DNA of 64,000 nt from Takakia lepidozioides (lineage: Eukaryota > Streptophyta > Takakiopsida > Takakiales > Takakiaceae). A program made the translations under genes and the position numbers. The notes under the pieces are model-generated. The model saw only the letters and a list, made by a program, of their open reading frames with translations. It ran no database searches and was not told the origin of the DNA. The stretch spans positions 70,351,053 through 70,415,052 of the forward strand of contig CM060732.1 in the NCBI GenBank assembly GCA_030704615.1, written 5' to 3'. How positions within the stretch are numbered: the first letter of the stretch is position 1; each line of letters begins with the position of its first letter. Below, piece by piece: positions 55,440 to 64,000 of this stretch.

Positions 55440-58400
55440 TCAGGAATATGTGTATATTGGTTTCTGGGTCAAGCGTCTCTTACACATAGGACATCGTTTT
55501 TCCTCACTCCAGATTCTTAGCGAACATTCCATACAAAAGCAGGTATGGCCGCAAGGATATAAACAACTCCTCTTTCTTGGCTTCTCCAGATCGCTTGTGG
55601 AGCAGCTCGGCAACAATCGATTCAGATTAGTGCCACTGCCATCCAAGTTGGGTTGCGTGCTGCAAGGTGGATCCAACTCATTGTAACAGATGCTGCATTC
55701 ATGTTTCTGCACATGTTTGGCATCCTCTCTCTTTTTGAGATTGTTGTTCGCCTCTTCAAGATTTCTCCACGAGATAGCCTGAGCTGCGTCATATTGGCTC
55801 TTCAGGTCTTCTTCAGACTGCATTCATTGCACCACACACATCCATGGATATTGTCGAGTGTTTTCTTAACATGATGCCCAAGAAGTACAGCTCGCATAAA
55901 TGTTTGTGAGGGAGCAACCTAAAGTAAAACAACTGAAGAAAATCCAGCAAAATTCATCTTTGCAATGTTTCAGACGTGACAAGATCAACACAAACTTACA
56001 GAACTGATTTGATGGACATGTGACTATTCTGTCTTTGGAAAAGAAGTCCAAGACAGGAGATATGCTTTCATAGCCTCGCTGCATGCATGATATGCTTGAT
56101 TTTACAAACAATTAGCAACCAAGTAGCAACACAGACCTATGAGCAATTTGATTGCAAGCATGCAAACATTAATCTGGTATCACCACATATAGAAGAGAGG
56201 GCTGCACCTTCTCTATAACCCCTTGAATAGCTTCAACCTGCACTTGGATGGTTTTTTCCTATGTAGCTATAACAAGTTCCATAACTTCCTTTCTTGCAGT
56301 CATCTCACGATCAAATAATGCAACTCTGATGGCTTGCTGCTGCTTGAGAAACTGTAAGAGATCAATAGTATTACAAGGGTCAGGTGACCTAATCAGGGAA
56401 AAAGATTAGGAAAAAAGTTGTCCCAGTGGTGCATCCAATTTTCTTTTTGACCTCTTCTTCTGGTGGCTGGTTGCAGCTCCCTCACTTTTAACAATTTGTC
56501 CAACCCTCCGATTCTCTGCTCCAGAGATCTCATCAACAACCATGTGCACTTGCAGACAAACAACAAGACAGAGAAGGCATGTCCATGGCCAACCTGTTCC
56601 TTGCTCTGCGGTCAAAAGAGGAAATAATGGAAATTTCTTCAAAAAAATATCTGAGCAAAAGAGAGGAATAGGAGATACTACCTAGAACTAGAGGTCCTCG
56701 GTCAATGAGTTGGAAGGTTACAGGAAGATAGAATTTGCCAAAGAGAAAGTAAGGCTCTCACCTCCAAGAATTCCGTGTTTTGCCTCCTCAAAACCATAGC
56801 CGATATGTGTAATTCATGTTCCAAATCATGTAGTAGTTTCTCTTTGCTTTTGGCGTCTTTGCTCTTCTTCTCTACAACCTGCATTGTCTCTAGCTCCCTC
56901 TCTTCTACCATCAAGGCCCTATCCAACAATCACAGCATGGCGCATTTTCTCAATATATCAGATACATGTCATACCCTATCATGGATATACCCACACCAAC
57001 TGTAACATTTCACCACACCACCGCAATGACTAATGACAAAAACTTTCTTGCCCAGACTTCGTGGCGACTTTCCGCGCATATGAGGCCCATCAGAGGAGCA
57101 GTTCTCTGTTTTCCAACCCTGTATGGTTTGAGGTGGCATTTTCGCAGTCAGGCCCGAATATCCTAAGTCCATAGTCGAGTTTTGAATTCACTCTACAAAG
57201 ACAAGCCATTGTTAGACTGAAAGGGTTGCATGGCTGGTTGGCCGACACCTGCTCCGCTAAGTATCGGCGGGTACGTCCAGTAGCAAGTCTGAAATTTGCA
57301 CGCGAGGGTGGAACTTGACTTCGATATCTGACACAGAGAAAAGCTAGGGACGCCAAGTTCTGACACGGAGTTTGCGTGATATGAGCTTCTTCCCCTTCAC
57401 ACTTTTGATACCCTGATTAGTCAAGAGGACTTCGGCGTCAAAGTGTGGAGATCTGCTGCACCTACAAGTTGTCAGGTAGTGATTTGAGTCTCTCCAAACT
57501 GCTTTTCCCAAGCTGAGCACCACTTATGGCCCATGGTTCCCGCATCCAGCACTCCCTTCTTTGGCTGTAAAGTAAAAAATTCTCTCTCTCACTGTGGTTG
57601 TCTTGCAGGTCTTCGTCGTACAGCTGCATTTGCCGTACGCAAGTTATTACCAAGCCAGGAGTGACACAAAGAAATTACGGACAGGGGATCCAATCGATCT
57701 AAATCTTTTCAGATCTGCAGAATCAGAAGACTGGTCACTAATCAATCAATCAATCACGAGTCTTTTAGATATAGCAAGAGATATTTTAGAAGGGTCCGAT
57801 CAATCAATCACGAGTCTTTAGATATAGCAGGAGATATTTGAGAAGGGTCCGAGCTCTAGCACCTGTTCAACCAATTCGCTTCGGGCTTCCTCGTCGGCCT
57901 CCTCGACAGCTTCCACGGAGAGATCTGCAGCTGTTATTGTCCGTATGGCATCCGCTATTAGCCTTTATTGTGACACTGCCACTTTTCTTGGACATTCCGC
58001 CTGTACACCATTTAATTGCCAACAACGGAAGGCCAGTCAGAAGTAACACAAAAACCAGAGACAACCATGTGTGCTTACGAATTGTGGACCACAAAAGTAG
58101 AGTACTTAACCATGTGCCTAGAGACTAAACCCAGCTCGAAGACTAAGAACATAAACCACACAAAATGTCGATTGGGATCAATCTCATTCATGTCATCCAC
58201 TGTTGCATAATCCAATCGAAGAGAAGTTGGAGAACCAGCATTGAGCTCTCGGGCTGCCGCATAACCACTGGAAACAGGCGGAAAAACGTACAAGAAAGTT
58301 CTTTTGTTCTTTCCAAGTTCTGTTGCTTTCGTAAGGATAATCCATCTGTTCCAGACCATGCTTCAACCGCCGACGCGCATACTCACGCCAATGCTCGCCC

Positions 58401-58468
58401 AACAAATGCCATTCATGATGTCTCATGACGGTCACAGGTGGCCACACGTAATCGGTATTGCCAGACAT
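55440..58468 (-). pseudogene. XS-like / coiled-coil / RING-finger protein (copy B), decayed
   Basis: Minus-strand relative of the gene at 31086-33996. Recognised exons: from 58468 (MSGNTDYVWPPVTVM, later FLYVFPPVSSGYAAARELN and VDDMNEIDPN), 57924-57863 (VEAVEEADEEARSELVEQ), 56918-56762 (MVEERELETMQVVEKK), 56351-56208 (FLKQQQAIRVALFDREM) and 55817-55440. The last holds an intact C3HC4 RING (CSICYNEL..., YPCGHTCFCMECS, RCPMCKRRL). Exon ends fall at the same phases as copy A where comparable. Defects: a one-base frameshift in the XS-like exon near 58325 and TAG in the coiled-coil exon near 56260, where fragment C has GTG. The exons around 57090-57610 could not be joined. Confidence 0.7.
57741..57851 (+). 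repeat. Two-unit tandem repeat of about 55 bp
   Basis: The block ATCAATCAATCACGAGTCTTT...AGATATAGCA-GAGATATTT-AGAAGGGTCCGA occurs twice in succession with few differences, inside an intron of XS/RING B. Confidence 0.85.
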
Positions 58469-59240
58469 CTTAGACGTTACCCAGTGATTGTTGAGAGATC
58501 CAACTCTCAATTGAAACTTGGGCTCGTACTCCACCTCAGTAAACCAACACTCAACTCCACACTCCACCACCCTCTGCGACTGAAGTAACTAGTCGCGCCG
58601 CTCCAAATGCCGTGAGCAGAGAGAGATGGGTGCTACTTAACAGTACCCCCGTCTCTTATTAGAATGATTGCCTACATGGAGCTCGAGTGGTTGCCCCTCG
58701 TCAGCTTCCTGCGCCGTCTTTTGAAGCTCCATAAATAGATCTGCGCTGATCTATCAAAAGTATGTACTATGTACTCACCGCCGCCACCCAACGTTCCTTC
58801 AATATGTAGAGCAGTTTCATTGGGGGCCTTGATCCTAGAGTGGTCCAGGAATTATTGTGGCCCAGGAATTAGAGTGGGGCGCTTATTATCAGGGCCTTCT
58901 AGAAGGGTTCGGTGGGCTTTTAGAAAGTCCCCCCTCTTACTACCTGCTAACTTATTACCTACTAAATTAGTAAATAGTGGGCTCTACAAAGGCAGGGCCC
59001 CCAAAAAAAAAACAACAAATTTATTAATAGAAACCTCATTATGGGCCACTTGCCCTTTACACTAGGGACCAAGACCAAGCGGAAATGGAACATTCTTATT
59101 GGTCGAGGGCCAAAAATTGGTCCCAAGGGCTTTACACTAGGGACCAAGCCCAAAAGACCAAAGGGGGCCAATATGCTTACATGGCACCTACTTTCGTCGC
59201 GAACTTCTTGGTCCAGACCGTGTTGTGCCGGTATATAGGG
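58469..59240. other. XS/RING B upstream region with repeat DNA
   Basis: The first part is the likely leader and promoter of XS/RING B. The segment 58805-58885 matches the dispersed repeat at 26750-26860. CTTTACACTAGGGACCAAG is repeated at about 59055 and 59130. No gene seen. Confidence 0.5.
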
Positions 59241-59573
59241 TATTCCGTGGTATGTGCATAGGTATATGCAATGGTATCAAGGACCCTACCAGCTTGATAT
59301 CAACCAAGAGAAATACCCCAGCGGCTATGCACAAGTTGCCCCCAATAAGTCCCAAATTAATATCCTGGCTTCTACCATACCAGTAAGGTATTCATTAATG
59401 TCATACCCTTGTAGATACCAGTACTCCCCCGTTGGTGTGGCGAAATCCCTCGAGTATTTGTGCATGAGTGATGAAAGGGAAGCTAGATTACACAGATATT
59501 CAGCAAAAAAGAAAGTTATTTAAAAACTAATTATCCATATCTCTGGGAGAGATGAATAGACATAGGGGAATAA

Positions 59574-59927
59574 TCTGGACCTCTCACACCAAGGCCAGAG
59601 AGTACATCACCCATACCGGAAGAACCAGATTTGGATGTCACTCCTTCTTATTCTTTACAAAAAAGATTAAGGGATTTGGTACAGGAAGAAGATCAGCCAC
59701 GAGGGGAAAGATTTGAGGTACATCCCTGGGTTAATGATTTGACAGAAATCTTTGATCAGAGTTGGCATGGAACACCAAGAGCAGGAACTCCAGTTTCTGA
59801 AACACAAGCCAAAGAAGGAGAGGAAGATGTGGCAGAGCCAACGGAGAGTTTAGACTCTCCAACACCACTTCAGTTGAGTTATATGAGTGAAGAAGAAGAA
59901 ATCCAAGAGAAGAACCTTGAAAGATGA
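59574..59927 (+). other. Unassigned acidic Ser/Pro-rich open frame
   Basis: About 117 codons without a stop (GPLTPRPESTSPIPEEPD..., YSLQKRLRDLVQEEDQ, DLTEIFDQSWHGTPRAGTPV), ending in a Glu-rich tail. Codon usage and composition look protein-like and retroelement-like, but there is no ATG near its left end. It may be an internal exon or a gag-type remnant; I do not recognise it. Confidence 0.3.
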
Positions 59928-60059
59928 AAACAGAGAAAAGAACTTGGAAGATAAAGAGTATGAATAAGTAGACCCAACAGTTGAGGTTGAGACTACAACC
60001 AGGACATCCCAACCTATTTGTCGCGCACCTCGCTTCGGTAAGCTCCCCTTCAAGTCATA

Positions 60060-60966
60060 GTTACTCGCTTTGATGCGCGCGCCTGACTCCCAACCTGGCC
60101 GCCCGGGCCAACTTGGAGCTTCGGCTGCTCACCGGGACATAACGGTTCCCCCCTTTGCTCCCCTCTAAACCCTCCACCTAATTGGGACTAGGAGAATTCC
60201 CTTTGGTAGATGGCAGTCCGGAACAGCTCCCCACTCTTTGGTCGCTTTCCGGCTCGCTCGCTTACTCACTAGTTTTTGGTCACCAACGGCTTGCACCGTT
60301 CTCGGGGTTACTACTCCCTATATATACTTCTGTAGCTGTCCGCGGGGGTTCCACAACCAGCCATGCCATTTTATGGCGAACCACGACGAAAACCCTCGAC
60401 TCCCGGTGATGAGTCGCGGTGAGTCTTGGCCCGCTCACCACGGCCCCTATGGACCGTGATGAGTCCCAAGACTCCCCACGACTCCCACCACGAGGTCTCC
60501 GCCCCCATGGTGAGTCCTATGCCACCCCCACTAAGTCCCGCTAAGCTACCACCACCCCTTGTGGAGCCACCCCCACCGCAACCCGTGTGCGGGGCTCCAC
60601 CTTGTGAGCGCCTCCGCTTCCCTGAGTGCCTTGGGCACTCAAGGGTGCTTCAGCCCCCCATACCTATCGCTGCCGCTGCCCCCACCACAGGGACAGCCCC
60701 TCATGTGTCCCGACCCCCTGCCCCTCAAGGCAAAGGGCCGCGACACTGTTGGACCTGGATCAAGTGGAGCACTTGGATCACAGGCCAACACAGGTGTCGG
60801 CTCAGGGGGATCAGGCGGGCAGCTTGGATCTGGCTCTGGGGGGACAGGGAGTGTGGGAAGTAGTGCAACTGGAGCTGAGGGTACTGCAAGTGCAGGGGGG
60901 CCAGTAGCAGGGAGTGCTCAGGGGCCAACACCTGATGGGGGGGCGCTTCTTCAATGTCGAGTGTAG
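60060..60966 (+). other. GC-rich low-complexity region
   Basis: Strongly C-rich on + up to about 60720, then G-rich. Several frames stay open at once; one from 60559 ends in a Gly/Ser/Ala-rich tail (VGSGGSGGQLGSGSGGTGS). Simultaneous openness in several frames argues for base composition rather than a gene. Left of it (59928-60059) I see nothing. Confidence 0.4.
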
Positions 60967-60989
60967 TGGCTGTAAATTTTACTTCAGAT

Positions 60990-61692
60990 GCTGATTGGTT
61001 TCCTATGTCTTTTTCCCTGATTAGGTCACATGACCCATGCTATACTATTGATCTCTTACAGTTTCTCAAGCAGCAGCAAGCCATCAGAGTTGCATTATTT
61101 GATCGTGAGATGATTGCAAGAAAAGAAGTTATTGAACTTGTTATAGCTACAGTGGAAAAAACCATCCAAGTACATGTTGAAGTTATCCAAGGGGTTATAG
61201 AGAAGGTACAACCCTCTCTTCCCTTGTGGTCATACCAGATTAACATACACAGCTTCACCTATACAGGAGTATAAGTGTTAGACCCCAAGTTATGCATCAT
61301 ACATACCTGATGGTGGAAACAATTCGTTTGCATGATTGTAATCAAATTGCTCATAGTTCTGTGTTGCTACTTGGTTGCTAATTGTTTGTAACATAGCACA
61401 AGCTTTTCATGCATGCAGTGAGGCTATGAAAGTATGTCTATTGCCTTGGATTTCTTCTCCAAAGACAAAATAGTCACATGTCCATCAAATCAGTTCTGTA
61501 AATTTGAGTTGATTTTGTGACGTCTGAAATATTGCAAAGATGAATTTTGCTGGATTTTCTTCAGTTGTTTTACTTTAGGTTGCTCCCTCACAAACATTTA
61601 TGCGAGCTGTACTTCTTGGCATCATGTTAAGAAAACACTTGACAATATCCATGGATGTGTGTGGTGCAATGAATGCAGTCTGAAGAAGACCT
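60990..61692 (+). pseudogene. XS/RING fragment C, inverted partial copy of B
   Basis: The sequence is the inverted relative of 56430-55810 in copy B: the intron end (TTTTTCCCTGATTAGGTCAC), the coiled-coil exon 61062-61205 (FLKQQQAIRVALFDREM), the following intron and the first bases of the RING exon. Unlike B, its coiled-coil exon has no stop. The copy stops dead at 61692, eight codon-like steps into the RING exon, where an LTR begins. Confidence 0.88.
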
Positions 61693-64000
61693 TGTAAAGC
61701 CAGATTCCCGCCCACCCCGTTATTCCTCTTCCTCTATGGGTATTGAGCTATCAGGGGGATGTGTGCTCAGTAAAGCAGGCTAGCGAGATAGGCAGGATCC
61801 AACGGAGATCCAAAACTGACACACAGGTACAGTAGGGTTTCCACACCAAACGTACACCGCCGCCTTAAACGTCGTGTTGATCTCTTTTATAAACGAAGGC
61901 CCACAATCTCATCTAACCAAGTGGCAAGCCCTGATTGGTTACTTGGATGCCATTCGGGTGTCTGTCCATATAGGACGTCACCTCATTCTATTTTAGAGAT
62001 AAACTAGCTGTTAACATAAGACAATACTTAGTTTAAAAATAGATTGTTTCCAGCTGGTTTCATCCAAGCCCTTTTTCAACGGTCATCATCCAACGTCTGT
62101 TCATCCAAATGTCAAAAATGTAGGTAGAAAGAATCTGGCCATTACATATGTAAAGCCTCCTGGCACACAGAGAAGCGAGCTCCAGTGAGCTAGCTAAAAA
62201 AACACTGCTCAAGACAGGGAGCAGTGTCACTCAAGGTCACACCAAGATAGGATGAAAAAACCGCAACAAGGAAAACCTTGCTCTGCAATTTGAGCGAAGG
62301 ACAAAACCTTGTTGTGGAAAAACCCTATCTTGTGAGGGGTGCAACCTGGAGAACAACAAAGAAAACTGAGAGAGATCCTATGTAGGGAGCAGCTGAATAA
62401 AAGACAATGTCATGAGGAAGTCTAGGTAGCAACTGAATCAGAATCAAGCCGAGCACGCTTCTTCGGAGTTAAAACCACATGTCGATTCTCCACGTTGAGG
62501 CAGGTCAAATCAAACTGCAGCTTAGAAAGGACCAGTTGAGAAACATGAACTGTCCCTGCAATCTCCGCCGTAGAAGGATGCTGAGGAAGAAGACGGTACT
62601 GTCAACCAGGCAGAATCGCATGAATCAGATAAGGCCCATCGATCCGCATCTTGGATTTGGTGACCTGCTTGCCAGGCTGCAATCGAACACAAACAGTCTG
62701 GCCTAGAGAAAAAAATTCAGAGTAAACAACCCTACGGTTATAATTTCTAGCCTGAGCAACTTGAGAAACCTTAATGTTATGTTTAGCAGTCTCTAATAAA
62801 CGTAAACGATGAGAAGTGAGGTGAGTAAGAAAGTCTTCCCATATGATGGGCTCCTCAACCTGAGTTTGAAGCACAGGGACATGAAGAGGGGTGCGGCCAT
62901 ACAATAATTCAAAAGGGGAAAAGCGAGTGCTGGCATGTACCGAGGTCCTGTAGGCAAATATAAGAATGGGTAGAGTAACATCCCATTCTTCAGTGAGAGC
63001 CCCGTTCTTTTCTAACAACTGGCACATGGTTTTGTTGAACCTCTATGTAAGCCCGTTGCACTGGGGGTTGTAGGGAGCAGTCAAGCGATGTTTGACATCT
63101 AAATTAAAGCACACAACCTCCATTAGCTGATTACAAAACTCCATACCCTGATCAGTTAAAATTTCAAGGGGACAACCATGGCGTAGCAGGATTTCATCAA
63201 AGAAGAATTGAACCACCTCATCACTGTCCTTAGCAACCAACGGTCGGATCTCAACCCACTTAGACAGGTAATCAGTAGCCACACTAATGTAGCTATTGCC
63301 CTTAGTCGTAGTTCGGAGGGGTCCAATAAGATCAAGACCAACTCGGGCAAACATCTCAGTCACCGGAATTGGTTGTAATTTAAGAGGAGATATGGTCCTA
63401 GGCAGCAATGTTTTAGACTTATATGGAACACACTTAGAAATGAAATCTGCCACATCCTTAGTTAACCCCTTCCAATGGTACTTTTCCTGGAGTCGCTTGA
63501 CAGTTTTGTCAATGCCTAGATGACCAGCATATAGTGAGCAATGGTAAAGCTCAAGCAACGCAGGCATAGAGCTCCTAGTAGGGACCTCCACGGCAGTCTC
63601 TTGCCCATGAACATGAACTACCTTAAGCAACTTACCTTCATGCTCCCGATGAGAGGGGAGATGATAGTTGACTTGCCTGAGGAGACGGGAAGAGAGGCCC
63701 GACAGATGAGTGTTGGTCTTACACTTCTGGAGGAGGGCTTGGTAAAGTAGGTCCTCCATGGTTGCAGCTGCCATAGCCAGCCCTTGGGTTAGTGTGAGCC
63801 TATCGGAGTATCCACCTCAGTGATCTCCGGGGAAGGCTTTCAGCTCAATTGAATGACAAGGGAGACTTCATGAAGATGCAACCAAGGACAATGAAGCACA
63901 GAAGCAGATTTCCCCATGGAGAGGATTCAGTGCCAAAACCAAAACTAGAAGGACAAATGGACAGGTCAATCAGAGAAGAGAGAGTGATATCATACCTAGA
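61693..64000 (-). mobile_element. Ty3/gypsy-type LTR retrotransposon, 3' part
   Basis: The element runs leftwards on the minus strand and continues past the window end. Its left edge is placed at 61693 (TGTAAAGCC...) because fragment C, readable from copy B, is interrupted exactly there and TG is the canonical LTR end. The LTR occupies the left part of 61693-62421; its inner end was not resolved, and TGTAAAGCC recurs at about 62150. The integrase region follows at 62422-63774. Confidence 0.8.
62422..63774 (-). pseudogene. Retrotransposon integrase region of pol, with stops
   Basis: The frame includes the N-terminal zinc module (HCSLYAGHLGIDKTVKRL...KCVPY, last Cys replaced by Tyr), the catalytic core (VGLDLIGPLRTTTKGNSYI, TDYLSKWVE, ILTDQGMEFCNQLM) and the C-terminal part (PFELLYGRTPLHVPV, RIDGPYLIHAILPG). 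The first two catalytic Asp residues are in GLDLIGP and LTDQG. An in-frame TAG after NGLT (about 63045) and a TGA after ILPG (about 62600) break it; the frame then runs to TAG 62424-62422. Integrase inserts retrotransposon DNA into the genome. The type is inferred from pol sequence style and the 3' position of integrase. Confidence 0.85.

Noticed and set aside
60426-60966. Pro-rich and Gly/Ser-rich proteins
   Set aside because: All three + frames are open over part of the region because of extreme base composition.

Overview
This is a nuclear plant genome window. Genes have GT-AG introns and include MAGO NASHI, a plant-type KNL1 kinetochore protein, the chloroplast co-chaperonin CPN20 and several PPR-DYW loci, together with plant-type transposons. 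The very uniform PPR repeats and short introns suggest a seed-free land plant (lycophyte, fern or moss). That placement is inference; nothing here fixes the species.

Layout. 0.75-2.4 kb: MAGO copy 1 (+). 3.3-8.1 kb: DNA rich in a CAGTCTG motif around an unrecognised gene. 8.5-11.1 kb: a PPR pseudogene with internal tandem duplication. 11.2-21.2 kb: a large decayed DNA transposon, with a MULE/SWIM-type transposase on + and a divergent gene on - whose DGNHR motif recalls ParB-like domains, studded with arrays of a 26-bp palindrome. 21.8-25.8 kb: a decayed LINE (-). 27.2-30.4 kb: a chimeric duplication, part of KNL1 joined to the last exon and 3' flank of MAGO. 31.1-34.0 kb: an XS-like/coiled-coil/RING gene (copy A, +). 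37.0-38.7 kb: MAGO copy 2 (-), head to head with KNL1 (39.3-45.7 kb, +), which carries eight tandem repeats of about 50 residues. 46.1-47.4 kb: PPR-DYW remnant. 49.4-50.3 kb: CPN20 (-). 51.1-54.4 kb: a long PPR-DYW pseudogene. 55.4-58.5 kb: XS/RING copy B (-, decayed). 61.0-61.7 kb: XS/RING fragment C (+), cut by a Ty3/gypsy-type LTR retrotransposon that runs off the window end.

The host genes act in separate processes: exon-junction complex (MAGO), kinetochore (KNL1), plastid protein folding (CPN20), organelle RNA editing (PPR-DYW), and possibly RNA-silencing-linked ubiquitination (XS/RING, inferred). What ties the window together is repeated local duplication: MAGO twice plus a fragment, KNL1 once plus a fragment, XS/RING twice plus a fragment, and PPR three times. 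Exon models for MAGO, CPN20, KNL1 and XS/RING A were built by hand from splice sites and reading phase, and all close in frame.
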